From Pseudomonas koreensis (GTDB lineage Bacteria > Pseudomonadota > Gammaproteobacteria > Pseudomonadales > Pseudomonadaceae): 64,000 bases of DNA. A program made the translations under genes and the position numbers. Numbering within the stretch: the stretch's first letter is position 1; each line of letters opens with the position of its first letter. The DNA lies in contig NZ_JALJWP010000001.1 in assembly GCF_024169245.1 (NCBI RefSeq), forward strand, positions 3,163,501 through 3,227,500, written 5' to 3'. This document shows positions 45,801 to 53,672 of this stretch, in pieces. The notes beneath the pieces were generated by a model. It saw only the letters and a list, made by a program, of their open reading frames with translations. It did not search any database and was not told the DNA's origin.

Positions 45801-46341
45801 CATGCTGCAGGTCGAGTGCCTGCGTTGCATTCGCAAGTTTCACCAGCTTGAGGCCGTAATAGCCCGGGTCGCTCTCATTGGCACTGCGCGCGTTGAACAG
45901 GGCAGGCGCGGTCACCGGGCGCTGACTGGCCATTTCAAAAAGCAGCGTCGGCAACAGGTAACTGTCTTTACCGGTGGCGGTTTTAATCGCGTGTTCGACT
46001 TTCTCGAGATCAAATTGCAGGGCATTGATAAAGGAGCGTTTGAGCACCCGGCTGAAGGTGTTTCGACCATTCAACGGCTGGTTGTCGACGGTTGCTCCCA
46101 AACTGTCCAGCGCCACTCGGGTTATCGAAATGTCGCCAATTCGCAAAGGGCCGAATACTTCGTCGGCAAACTTGAGCTGGCCCGAAGTCTGTGTTGTTTC
46201 GGGAAGGTCGATAGTTGAGGATGTGCGCTCGTTGGTCTCGAAGCGCATATCTGTGACGACGACCGTATCGGTAACTTTCTGGTTGTTGGGATTTATTGCA
46301 GGATCAGTTTGTACTGAAGCTTCGCGTATCAAAGTGGCCAT
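42820..46341 (-). CDS. Giant toxin-like protein with hydrophobic hairpin and RTX-like repeats
   Basis: 1173 residues from ATG 46341 (GGAAG site). No signal peptide. A helical N-terminal region (to ~200) is followed by long hydrophobic/glycine-rich segments at 200-265 and 282-366 (GGLVGGALTLPFDIY, VILGAAAMAGFSFAG, GLAAGAILAIGSQVYGAV), like the translocation part of TcdA/TcdB-type toxins. RTX-like calcium-binding turns follow: GGEKDDQFVF (531), GGEGNDTLVLGG (561) and GRGSDVIEAGAGDDQIYL (641). The C-terminal ~480 residues are of no known type. A pore-forming or translocating toxin is inferred. The secretion route is not shown; no type I exporter is nearby. Confidence 0.7.
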   Translation of the reverse strand: MATLIREASVQTDPAINPNNQKVTDTVVVTDMRFETNERTSSTIDLPETTQTSGQLKFADEVFGPLRIGDISITRVALDSLGATVDNQPLNGRNTFSRVLKRSFINALQFDLEKVEHAIKTATGKDSYLLPTLLFEMASQRPVTAPALFNARSANESDPGYYGLKLVKLANATQALDLQHVHLPKHHPRWKTLTKSYATLGSSVGIQGFGLFMGLRGVVDAIKTDNREEVAINSTGIASELGSIAVDVGVSKIATQMLTAGQHAYRDFARTRMALRLGRSGGLVGGALTLPFDIYTAVRSMNAAENATGKEAMDHYVSAGLSITSAAMTVILGAAAMAGFSFAGPVGLAAGAILAIGSQVYGAVRIVDDIDDYIELTLDERWRTGWFAFCMKDIDQDIQDRYAKAKTLLQHSAQLKTTARRLLDGPLKDSTEAIVNGQFEVRLRPTRVWKRNWWTKQDAWESIHVPETVGIDDTIDAREGVTKDTPGAQLGIAADNKSVLWLLSEGRDSIRGVEKKPNVFHYKSGKKDLTGGEKDDQFVFDNAADFLKQGTDATEYSTLRGGEGNDTLVLGGHYSNYRTDKTGYYVDLLAGTLQIISNDQSAEQGKKHVLHSLIDSIENVETVEHATSVVTGTAQANIIKGRGSDVIEAGAGDDQIYLSHKDAQASGEAGADQYFIAHVEGHFSIFEDGKQPSYVVLNWKKELIESWQVKGNDLIVTSGFEFHDIPKNILSIHDVYEQNADVRSLIHKNLTFITSDGYQFQLDLPETITEEHTEAFSEIFIKLGQPQRPIIVYADECWIRHQQEASYYLPRSSNMTTFYSVLRSGIVSKIYLDYDSDELTKAEAHFFAVKPESYRLTAGCHLVYHFGEKRIKLNYFAAARNEDGHDNLTKIMRTMAVRPFFRYVLIFRDGVALNAGLTDETAALPGFSDYSVPREWITPMTLPLAVRSRRYSYALPENQAYEMGNRPCCATLTALTVQTGMESLIGEGSTYLIHLAADTTIKLSTPGALAEASVRLAHSSTWELDATQLGTVDIRLADNRLSIGTCTVHLPVYESEDLIDQIRVITANGIVHTVDLVFDQVYADGLDARFFEAPDATKPIPAALASMANDVVKVRNAEWIVDETAALSYNFAAYGWVLRADNSRIEASELRMTNRCSHQSGIFLPMPQITPSA

Positions 46342-46539
46342 TGGAACTTCCTTGTCCAGGCAGATTGTATTTTGAATCGAAGCGGATCTTACGGCGCTCT
46401 TTCGAACGCTGTACACGAAGTGGTTGTTGCCGTGTATTGCATGTCAATGATTACACGGTGGCGCGCCGGGTTTAATTTGTAAAAACAGCACCATCCCGAC
46501 GTGATTCCGTTCAGGCAGGATGGTTAACCGCAGTAATGC

Positions 46540-47169
46540 TTAATGACTACTGAGCAACGATGCAGCGCCAGCACCACCAAACAATCCGGCACTGATCCGG
46601 TTGAACCAGCTCTGTCCCTTTCCACTGCGCAAATATCGCGCGGCACCATGGGCGCCCAGGCCGTAGGCCAGTTTGCAGCACAGATCGAGCACCACCCAGG
46701 TCGCGATCATGATCAGCAACTGCGGCAGAAAGGGCTGCTGTGCACTGAGAAATTGCGGCAGAAACGCGGCGAAGAACAGGATGTCTTTCGGATTGCTGGC
46801 GCCCAGCACAAAGGCGCGCCCAAAAAGTGTGCGAAAGCGTGGCACCGGTGCGGCTTGAGGCACTTCGGCGCCCACCGCAGGCTGACGCGATTGCTGCCAG
46901 CTCTGCCAGGCGAGATAGAACAGGTACAGCGCACCGACGATTTTCAATGCGCTGAACAGCTGTTCCGAGGCCAGCAACAGAGCGCCAAGCCCCAGTGCCG
47001 ATGCGCTGAGCAGGCAGATCGAGGCAATCACCCCACCGAGGAATGCCGGGTACGACCGGCGTAAACCGTAATTCAGACTGTTGCTGATCATCAGCAACGA
47101 CAGCGGTCCCGGGATCAGGATCACCACCAGTGCAGCACCGCTGAACAGCAGCCAGGTTTCCAGACTCAT
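46540..47169 (-). CDS. LysE/RhtB-family amino-acid exporter
   Basis: 209 residues, about six membrane helices. Family motifs: IPGPLSLLMISNSLNYGLRR near residue 20 and ASNPKDILFFAAFLPQFL in the second half. Members export amino acids such as homoserine, threonine or lysine. The gene lies 84 bases after the purine permease on the same strand, but a terminator separates them. Confidence 0.9.
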   Translation of the reverse strand: MSLETWLLFSGAALVVILIPGPLSLLMISNSLNYGLRRSYPAFLGGVIASICLLSASALGLGALLLASEQLFSALKIVGALYLFYLAWQSWQQSRQPAVGAEVPQAAPVPRFRTLFGRAFVLGASNPKDILFFAAFLPQFLSAQQPFLPQLLIMIATWVVLDLCCKLAYGLGAHGAARYLRSGKGQSWFNRISAGLFGGAGAASLLSSH

Positions 47170-47201
47170 CGCTTTGCTCCTTTGTTGTTATCGAGATGCA
47201 C

Positions 47202-47228
47202 AAAAGCCCCACCCGCAAGGGTGAGGCT
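47202..47228 (-). terminator. Terminator of the purine permease gene
   Basis: On the minus strand GCCTCACCC pairs with GGGTGGGGC around TTGC and is followed by TTTT. It lies between the permease stop and the LysE-family start. Confidence 0.75.
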
Positions 47229-47253
47229 GGTTGAAATCTGAACCGCGCAGCGC

Positions 47254-48603
47254 TTACAGGAAGATGAACTTGGCGATGAAGATCGCGCAGAGCACCCACA
47301 GGCTCACGGAGATTTCCTTGTACTTGCCGGTGCCGGCCTTCAACGCCACATAGGTGATGAAGCCCAGCGCGATGCCGTCGGCGACCGAGAAGGTCAGCGG
47401 CATCATGATCGCCGTGACGATCGCCGGGATGGCGTCGGTCGCTTCGTCCCATTCGATGTGGGCCATGCCGCCCATCATCAGCATTGCCACATAGATCAGT
47501 GCACCAGCGGTGGCGTAAGCGGGAATCATGCCAGCCAGCGGTGCGAAGAACATTGCGGCTATAAATAGCACACCCACGGTGACGGCGGTAAGACCAGTCC
47601 GACCACCAGCGGCCACGCCAGCGGCGCTTTCCACGTAGCTTGTCACAGGCGGAACGCCGACCACGGCACCGAATACGCTGGATGCGCTGTCGGCCTTCAT
47701 GGCTCGGGAAAGGTTCTCGATGCGACCGTCAGCGGCGACGAGGTTGGCGCGCTGAGCCACGCCCATCAGCGTGCCGGCGGTGTCGAACATGTGCACGAAG
47801 AGAAAGGCGAGCACCACGCTGATCATGCTGACGTTGAACACGCCGGCGACGTTCATCGCCATCCAGGTCGGCGCCAGGCTTGGCGGCGCGGACATGATGC
47901 CCTCGTAGTGCACCAGGCCCAGACCCCAACCGGCCAGGGTGACGGTGATGATGCTGATCAGGATTGCACCGAACACGCGGTGGTAACTGAGGATCGCGAT
48001 CATCAGGAAGCAGATCGCTGCGAGCAGCGGACCGGGTTCGCGCAGAGAGCCGAGTTTGATCAGCGTGGCCGGGCTGTCGACAACGATACCGGCAGTCTTC
48101 AGACCGATCAGGCCAAGGAACAACCCGACGCCGGCGCCCATCGCAAAGCGCAGGCTGACCGGAATGCTGTTGAGCAGCCATTCGCGTATCCGCGAAAAGG
48201 TCAGGAACATGAACAGCACACCCGAGACAAATACCGCGCCGAGAGCGGTTTCCCAGTTGTAACCCATGGTGCCGACCACGGTGTAGGTGAAGAACGCATT
48301 GAGGCCCATGCCCGGCGCGAGGCCGACCGGCCAGTTGGCGTAGAGGCCCATCAACAGGCAGCCCAGCGCGGCGGCGATGCAGGTGGCGACGAAGGCCGCA
48401 CCGTGATCGATGCCGGCATCGGCCATGATGTTCGGGTTGACGAAGATGATGTAAGCCATGGTGATGAAGGTTGTCAGACCGGCAATCAGCTCGGTCTTCA
48501 CCGTGGTGCCATGCAAGCTGAGTTTGAACAGACGCTCCAGCAGGCCATTGCGTAATGGCGGCGTGAGCTCGAGCGGCGGGGCTTCGGATTTGCGGCTTTC
48601 CAC
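47254..48603 (-). CDS. AzgA-type purine (adenine/guanine/hypoxanthine) permease
   Basis: 449 residues from a GTG at 48603 (GAGGAG site). About 12-13 helices; signature parts are LIAGLTTFITMAYIIFVNPN near residue 40, GLAPGMGLNAFFTY, and GVPPVTSYVESAAGVAAGGRTG. This NCS2 branch takes up hypoxanthine, guanine or adenine by proton symport. An upstream TTGTGTACAA matches sites near puuE and uraH, so it may share their control. Confidence 0.92.
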   Translation of the reverse strand: MESRKSEAPPLELTPPLRNGLLERLFKLSLHGTTVKTELIAGLTTFITMAYIIFVNPNIMADAGIDHGAAFVATCIAAALGCLLMGLYANWPVGLAPGMGLNAFFTYTVVGTMGYNWETALGAVFVSGVLFMFLTFSRIREWLLNSIPVSLRFAMGAGVGLFLGLIGLKTAGIVVDSPATLIKLGSLREPGPLLAAICFLMIAILSYHRVFGAILISIITVTLAGWGLGLVHYEGIMSAPPSLAPTWMAMNVAGVFNVSMISVVLAFLFVHMFDTAGTLMGVAQRANLVAADGRIENLSRAMKADSASSVFGAVVGVPPVTSYVESAAGVAAGGRTGLTAVTVGVLFIAAMFFAPLAGMIPAYATAGALIYVAMLMMGGMAHIEWDEATDAIPAIVTAIMMPLTFSVADGIALGFITYVALKAGTGKYKEISVSLWVLCAIFIAKFIFL

Positions 48604-48733
48604 AGCGAGTACTCCTCAAGAGTTTTATTGTTATTTCCAGGGCCGGACCCATGAGGGGTGGCAGCGGCCCTTTGAGGCATACGCGAATTTGTTGACCGTA
48701 TAGTCAGGAACTCGCACGCAGTGGATTATGCTT

Positions 48734-48743
48734 TTGTGTACAA
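48734..48743. promoter_or_regulatory. TTGTGTACAA palindrome upstream of the purine permease
   Basis: The site is identical to the one at 40265-40274 and lies 131 bases before the permease start, the same distance as at uraH. It is flanked by T- and A-rich sequence. A candidate operator for a GntR-type regulator of purine use. Confidence 0.55.
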
Positions 48744-48816
48744 ATAAAGCAAATATTGTTTTTTGTTTTGTTTTCGAAAATTCCGTCGATAGCGATATAT
48801 CGCCTGTTCGGACGCC

Positions 48817-48881
48817 TTCGCGAGCAAGCTCGCTCCCACATTTAAAGTGCGTTCCCCTGTGGGAGCGAGCTTGCTCGCGAA
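48817..48881. repeat. REP inverted pair
   Basis: TTCGCGAGCAAGCTCGCTCC and TGTGGGAGCGAGCTTGCTCG with ~17 bases between. This is a close variant of the main REP, with AAGCT in place of AGGCT. It lies after the marR gene. Confidence 0.82.
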
Positions 48882-48898
48882 AGCGCCAGTTGATTCAG

Positions 48899-49360
48899 TC
48901 AAGATTGGCCAGGCTGCCCCCCCAAGGCCAGATTCACCGCCAGCCAGCCATTCACCGCCGCTTCGCCAGCATCGGCAAACACCCGCTCCAGCAACTTCAC
49001 CTGTTCCCGGCGCAGCGCCTGTTCGAACCTGGAACCTTCCGCAGTCAGCTCCAACAGCCGCTTACGCTTGTCGGTCTGCGAAGCGACGCTGTCGACCAGA
49101 TGCATCTCCTGCAACTGGCGCAGCGGCATGTTCAACGCCTGTTTGCTCACGCCGAGTAAAGCCAGCAACTCCTTCACGCTCAGGTTCGGATAGCGCGCGA
49201 TGAAAAATACGATCCGCTGATGCACCCTCGAGAGGCCGCGGCGCTCAAGCATTTCATCAGCCTTGGCCGTGAACGCCTGGTAGCCGAAGAAAAAAGCTTC
49301 CATGGCCTGTTGCTGACTGGTGGGGTTTTTAAGGTCAAGCATGTTGACGTACTCGCTCAA
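48899..49360 (-). CDS. MarR-family transcriptional regulator
   Basis: 153 residues; an ATG 18 bases later (MLDLKNP) is an alternative start. The winged helix is visible: LSVKELLALLGVSKQALNMP (recognition helix) and the wing DSVASQTDKRKRLLELTAEG. Divergent from the aminotransferase gene. A 6-bp inverted repeat (AGTCAA/TTGACT) between them is a likely operator. Confidence 0.9.
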   Translation of the reverse strand: MSEYVNMLDLKNPTSQQQAMEAFFFGYQAFTAKADEMLERRGLSRVHQRIVFFIARYPNLSVKELLALLGVSKQALNMPLRQLQEMHLVDSVASQTDKRKRLLELTAEGSRFEQALRREQVKLLERVFADAGEAAVNGWLAVNLALGGQPGQS

Positions 49361-49374
49361 GCTGTCGTAGTTTC

Positions 49375-49391
49375 AGTCAACCAGTTTGACT
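49375..49391. promoter_or_regulatory. AGTCAA-CCAGT-TTGACT inverted repeat
   Basis: A perfect 6-bp inverted repeat with five bases between, in the 63-base gap between marR and the aminotransferase. The position and size fit a MarR dimer site controlling both divergent genes. Confidence 0.5.
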
Positions 49392-49423
49392 CATTTTTCG
49401 CATGCCTCGCTACGGTGACTTCC

Positions 49424-50590
49424 ATGGCTTTTTCCGAACGTGCCTCACGCCTGAAAAGTTCTTTGATTCGAGAAATCCTTGCGGCGGCCCAGCGGCCGGA
49501 AGTGATGTCGTTCGCTGGCGGTTTGCCGGCTGAGGCGATGTTGCCAAAAGTGGAGTGGGCCGAGATGCCGATCTCGCTGGGCCAGTACGGCATGAGCGAA
49601 GGCGAGCCGGCCTTGCGCGAGGCGTTGGCGGCAGAGGCGAGGGCGCTAGGCCTTGAATGCCAGGCGAGTCAGGTGCTGGTGGTCAGCGGCTCGCAGCAAA
49701 CCCTGGATCTGGCAGCCAAGCTGTACATCGACAAGGGCACGGAAATATTGCTGGAGGCGCCGACTTATCTAGCCGCGCTGCAAATCTTCCAGCTGTTCGG
49801 CGCCGATTGCCTGACCGTGGCGCAGGAAGCCGACGGCCCGAACCTGGCGCAGCTGCGCAGTCGTCTGGAACAGCATCGCCCGGCGTTTATCTACCTGATC
49901 CCGACTTTCCAGAATCCATCCGCCGTGCGCTACAGCGAGGCCAAACGTGCTGCGGTTGCCGCATTGCTCGACGAATTCGGCGTCACCCTGATCGAAGACG
50001 AGCCGTATCGCGAGCTGACATTTGATGGCGGCACTGCCAGGCCGATTGCCGCGCGCCTGAAAAAAGCCAGCTGGATCTACACCGGTACCGTGTCGAAAAC
50101 TTTGCTCCCGGGCTTGCGTGTCGGTTACCTGATTGCCAGTCCGGATCTGTTTCCGCACCTGCTCAAACTCAAGCAATCAGCGGATCTGCACACCAATCGC
50201 ATCGGTCAATGGCAAGCGTTGCAATGGATCGGCTCAGAGAAGTATCAGCAGCATTTAAGCCAATTGCGTGATTTCTATCGACAGCGGCGCGATGCGTTTC
50301 AGTTGGCGCTGGAGAACCATTTTGCCGATCTGGCCGACTGGAACATGCCCCAGGGCGGGTTGTTTTTCTGGCTGACGCTGAAGCAACCGCTGGATACGCG
50401 CACTTTGCTCAATGAGGCCTTGGCCAATGATGTCGCGTTCATGCCGGGTGAGCCGTTTTTTCCCGAACCGGACAAGCATCATGGGCATTTGCGCCTGAAT
50501 TTCAGCCACATCGATCCGGCGCGGCTGGATGAGGGAGTGAGGCGGTTGGCGGCGGTGGTGCGGCGGGCGCAGCTGGAGAGGGCGGCGTGA
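49424..50590 (+). CDS. PLP-dependent aminotransferase (class I, 2-aminoadipate/LysN-like)
   Basis: 388 residues from ATG 49424; a longer upstream frame covers the MarR promoter and is rejected. Features of the class I fold: FAGGLPAEAMLP near the start, GSQQTLDLAAK, IPTFQNPSA, EDEPYRELTF, and the PLP lysine in TVSKTLLPGLRVGYL near residue 225. It uses 2-oxo acids and amino acids; the exact substrate is unknown. Divergent from marR. Confidence 0.9.
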   Translation: MAFSERASRLKSSLIREILAAAQRPEVMSFAGGLPAEAMLPKVEWAEMPISLGQYGMSEGEPALREALAAEARALGLECQASQVLVVSGSQQTLDLAAKLYIDKGTEILLEAPTYLAALQIFQLFGADCLTVAQEADGPNLAQLRSRLEQHRPAFIYLIPTFQNPSAVRYSEAKRAAVAALLDEFGVTLIEDEPYRELTFDGGTARPIAARLKKASWIYTGTVSKTLLPGLRVGYLIASPDLFPHLLKLKQSADLHTNRIGQWQALQWIGSEKYQQHLSQLRDFYRQRRDAFQLALENHFADLADWNMPQGGLFFWLTLKQPLDTRTLLNEALANDVAFMPGEPFFPEPDKHHGHLRLNFSHIDPARLDEGVRRLAAVVRRAQLERAA

Positions 50591-50654
50591 ATCTAAATAA
50601 AACGGCACAAGGACCGGTTTTTGGTCTGAGATTATGGGGGCCTGTAATCGCCTC

Positions 50655-50720
50655 ATCGCGAGCAGGCTCACTCCTACAGTTGGAATGCGTCCCCCTGTAG
50701 GAGTGAGCTTGCTCGCGATA
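50655..50720. repeat. REP inverted pair
   Basis: ATCGCGAGCAGGCTCACTCC and TGTAGGAGTGAGCTTGCTCG with ~18 bases between, separating the convergent aminotransferase and glutaredoxin-like genes. Confidence 0.82.
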
Positions 50721-50745
50721 GCGCTTACGGCATTCCCCGGAAATG

Positions 50746-51117
50746 TCAGACAGCAGCAAACCGCTTATCCAGATAATCAATGATCACCTTGGATTCATAC
50801 ATCCAGGTGGTCTGCCCATTCTCTTCGATACGCAGGCAAGGCACTTTGATTTTGCCGCCCTGTTCGAGCAACGTCTGGCGATCTTGCGCGTTGTTCTTCG
50901 CGTCTTTCAACGCTACCGGCACGTTCAAGCGATGCAGGGCGCGGCGGGTTTTCACGCAGAACGGGCAGGCGTGGAACTGGTACAGCGTAAGATCTTTCGC
51001 GGCCGCGTCGACTTGAGCCTGAGCAGCGGCGGGGCGTTTCTGCTTGCCCGGGCGGGTAATGAAATCGGCGAAAATAACCAGTTGGCCGAGGCCGACACGA
51101 AGCGCTTTGACGAACAC
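50746..51117 (-). CDS. Membrane-anchored glutaredoxin/GST-N-like protein
   Basis: 123 residues from a GTG at 51117 (GAGG eight bases before); the longer frame runs into the folE terminator. A hydrophobic N-terminal segment (GLGQLVIFADFIT) is followed by a thioredoxin fold with the redox motif CPFC near residue 48, then KIKVPCLRIEE and the end MYESKVIIDYLDKRF. It probably reduces mixed disulfides with glutathione. No GST C-terminal domain. Confidence 0.88.
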   Translation of the reverse strand: MFVKALRVGLGQLVIFADFITRPGKQKRPAAAQAQVDAAAKDLTLYQFHACPFCVKTRRALHRLNVPVALKDAKNNAQDRQTLLEQGGKIKVPCLRIEENGQTTWMYESKVIIDYLDKRFAAV

Positions 51118-51178
51118 GTTGAAAGCCTCACGGTACAAATGAAGAAAGGCGCGCAGCTTACCCGATTTTTCACGGGCG

Positions 51179-51203
51179 AAAAAAAACCGGCGATCAACGC
51201 CGG
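51179..51203 (-). terminator. Terminator of folE
   Basis: CCGGCG and CGCCGG form a 6-bp stem around ATCAA. The minus-strand side has eight T residues and the plus side CTCTTTT, so it may act both ways. Confidence 0.85.
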
Positions 51204-51220
51204 CTCTTTTCTGTTGCGAA

Positions 51221-51781
51221 TTACTTGATGAGGCTGAGGAATTCGCTACGGGTTGCCGCGTTTTCGCGGAATTCACCCAGCATCACCGAGGTGATCATCG
51301 ACGAATTCTGCTTTTCGACGCCGCGCATCATCATGCACATGTGCTTGGCCTCGATCACTACGGCGACGCCCAGCGCGCCGGTGACTTGCATCACCGCATC
51401 GGCGATCTGACGGCTGAGGTTTTCCTGGATCTGCAGGCGGCGGGCGTACATGTCGACGATCCGCGCGACCTTCGACAGGCCCAGTACTTTGCCGCTCGGG
51501 ATATACGCGACGTGCGCCTTGCCGATGAACGGCAGCAAGTGGTGTTCGCACAACGAATACAGCTCGATGTCCTTGACCAGCACCATTTCGCTGTTGTCGG
51601 AGCTGAACAGGGCACCGTTGGTGACCTCTTCGAGCGTCTGCGCATAACCGCGGCAGAGGTACTGCATGGCTTTGGCGGCACGCTTTGGCGTATCGAGCAG
51701 GCCCTCGCGGGACACGTCCTCGCCCAATTGGCCGAGAATCGCGGTGTAGTTCTGTTCCAGTGTCACAGGGGCTGATTCCAT
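51221..51781 (-). CDS. folE: GTP cyclohydrolase I
   Basis: 186 residues from ATG 51781. Zinc and active-site motifs: [20 protein letters not shown] (Cys, His-His), VARRL-type helix in [16 protein letters not shown], and [14 protein letters not shown] (Cys, His). It converts GTP to dihydroneopterin triphosphate, the first step of folate and pterin synthesis. It lies near the glutaredoxin-like gene but has its own terminator. Confidence 0.95.
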   Translation of the reverse strand: MESAPVTLEQNYTAILGQLGEDVSREGLLDTPKRAAKAMQYLCRGYAQTLEEVTNGALFSSDNSEMVLVKDIELYSLCEHHLLPFIGKAHVAYIPSGKVLGLSKVARIVDMYARRLQIQENLSRQIADAVMQVTGALGVAVVIEAKHMCMMMRGVEKQNSSMITSVMLGEFRENAATRSEFLSLIK

Positions 51782-52044
51782 AAGGGTTTCAGAGGGGTAC
51801 TGTTTCTGCCTGTACCCATTTTGTACCAATCAAGCAGTTTTCGAGCTTTCCGAGTTCGCCCCAGTCAGTGCTGGAGTTTATCCATCGGGCGTATGTCGAT
51901 AGCAACATCTGAGCGCTATGACCGAGCTGAGTGGCAATAAACGCAGGCTTTCATACCCGCCATGAGGCACATGGTAGCGTATGTGTGTCGGCAGTTGTAT
52001 TGCCGGCGGGCGTGAATGCCCAATTCGGTCAGGCAGCCTGCAAG

Positions 52045-52479
52045 TCACACTGCGGGTGTATCCGGGTTGGCCGACGAAGGTTTGTCATTGACTGTCATCA
52101 CCGCGCTGACATCCACCTCTACCGAGACTTCATCGCCTTCACCCATTTCTCTGTAACGCTTGCGCAATTCTCGCAGCTCCCTGGCCCCCAGTTTGTCGAG
52201 CGACAAAGTGGCATTCTGCGCATCCTTGGAGGCTCGGATCAGCTCATCGAGTTTGAGGTGAAGGATGTCGTTGTCCCGGTTCTGAGTGTTCTGGATCAGG
52301 AACACCATCAGGAAGGTAATGATCGTGGTCGAAGTATTTATGATCAGCTGCCACGTGTCGTTGTAGTGAAAATACGGTCCGGTCGAAGCCCAGGCAACGA
52401 TAAGCAAAATGGCGGTCAGAAAAGTCTTGGAGCTTCCTGCCCAGTTCGATAGCCCTTGGCAAAATTTGGAGAATGTCAT
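52045..52479 (-). CDS. Low-affinity iron permease family (Fet4-like) membrane protein
   Basis: 144 residues from ATG 52479; the long upstream frame covers the Smr gene and is rejected. Family pattern: KTFLTAILLIVAWASTGPYF near residue 18, TWQLIINTSTTIITFLMVFL near 42 and IQNTQNRDNDILHLKLDELI after it. Then comes a charged C-terminal tail (RELRKRYREMGEGDE). Two membrane helices only; iron transport by the bacterial members is not established. Confidence 0.85.
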   Translation of the reverse strand: MTFSKFCQGLSNWAGSSKTFLTAILLIVAWASTGPYFHYNDTWQLIINTSTTIITFLMVFLIQNTQNRDNDILHLKLDELIRASKDAQNATLSLDKLGARELRELRKRYREMGEGDEVSVEVDVSAVMTVNDKPSSANPDTPAV

Positions 52480-52589
52480 AACGGTAAATCCATGATGGGT
52501 GTACGCGATTGACCACGCCCGATCATTGAAATTCTTTTTTACAACTCTTGCCCCGTGGCGCACACGCTCTGCAATCAGGTGTGGCGGCC

Positions 52590-53147
52590 TTATTCGTCGC
52601 GACCTTCCATCATCGTGCGTTTCAGCATCACATAAACCGCGCCGGCGCCGCCGTGGCGGGCCTGGCAGGAGCAGAAACCGAGCACTTGCGCATGCTGGCG
52701 CAGCCAGGTGTTGACGTGACTTTTGATCATCGGGCGCTTGCCATCCAGGCGCACCGCCTTGCCGTGAGTCACGCGGACGCAGCGGATTTCGAATCGGGTC
52801 GCTTCGGCGAGAAAGGCCCAAAGCGTCTCGCGGGCTTTTTCCACGCTCATGCCGTGCAGGTCGAGGCTGCCTTCGAACGGGATCTGCCCGACCTTGAGCT
52901 TGCGCATCTGGCTTTCCTGCACGCCATCGCGGGACCACATCAGCTCGTCTTCCGGGCCGACGTCGATCACGAACTGGTCGGACAAGCCGTCGATGATAGT
53001 GGTGTCGCTGCGCACGGTGGCGGATTGACGCAGCTTGGCGATCTGCGCGCGGTCAGCCTTGGGTTTGCCGGTGTCGGCGCGGTCGTGCTTGATCGGCTTG
53101 ACGCCTTGGATGGCACTTTTGAACAGAGAAAAATCGTCGTCTTGCAT
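52590..53147 (-). CDS. Smr-domain endonuclease-like protein
   Basis: 185 residues from ATG 53147. A charged N-terminal region is followed by a Smr domain (MutS2-like): LDLHGMSVEKARETLW near residue 106, THGKAVRL and the closing GGAGAVYVMLKR. Smr domains nick branched or collided DNA/RNA; the stand-alone bacterial branch is of unclear role. Same strand as the membrane protein gene upstream. Confidence 0.9.
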   Translation of the reverse strand: MQDDDFSLFKSAIQGVKPIKHDRADTGKPKADRAQIAKLRQSATVRSDTTIIDGLSDQFVIDVGPEDELMWSRDGVQESQMRKLKVGQIPFEGSLDLHGMSVEKARETLWAFLAEATRFEIRCVRVTHGKAVRLDGKRPMIKSHVNTWLRQHAQVLGFCSCQARHGGAGAVYVMLKRTMMEGRDE

Positions 53148-53188
53148 GTCAGCCTCCGCGAAGGGCGGCCAGTTTACCCAAGTCGACA

Positions 53189-53217
53189 CAAAACGGCCCG
53201 GCAAAAAGCCAGGCCGT
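53189..53217 (-). terminator. Terminator of the small membrane-protein gene
   Basis: ACGGCCTGGC pairs with GCCGGGCCGT around a T-rich loop on the minus strand, followed by TTTTG. Confidence 0.7.
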
Positions 53218-53220
53218 CGG

Positions 53221-53541
53221 TCAGTCGTGTTTTTTCATCAGATGCGGGGACATGTTCAGTTCCCGCGATTGCCGTGCGCGACGGCGGCAGCGGCGCCACA
53301 GGGCAACGCCGAAGTACAGGAACAGCAGACCGACCGCCAGCATGATTGCCGAGCCCAGCGGTGATGCGTTCAGGTCACCCAGCGCCGGTGGGCGCCCGAG
53401 CAGGCTGGCGGCGCCGGCCATCGCCAGCAGCACGCCGAACGTCGCCAGAATGGCCGAGATCGCCGCGCCAAATCGAAAACGCCAGTTGCTTTGGCCTTTG
53501 GGCCGCAAACGGCGTGCGTCAAATCCATCGGATAACTTCAT
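53221..53541 (-). CDS. Two-helix membrane protein of unknown function
   Basis: 106 residues from ATG 53541 (GGAAGG site). Two hydrophobic helices (FGAAISAILATFGVLLAMAG and GSAIMLAVGLLFLYFGVAL) are followed by a basic tail (WRRCRRRARQSREL). No family recognised. It is transcribed towards the Smr gene but ends in a terminator. Confidence 0.75.
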   Translation of the reverse strand: MKLSDGFDARRLRPKGQSNWRFRFGAAISAILATFGVLLAMAGAASLLGRPPALGDLNASPLGSAIMLAVGLLFLYFGVALWRRCRRRARQSRELNMSPHLMKKHD

Positions 53542-53672
53542 TCCGACCTTCCTCAATGGTATCGGCCCTTCGACCGGGAGTTGACCGGGTTGTTCCTGAG
53601 GCTATGGCATTTGCGGCAAATCAGCGGATATAGCGGATGAGCGGCGCCAATGCCCCGCTCACAAGGGCGGGA

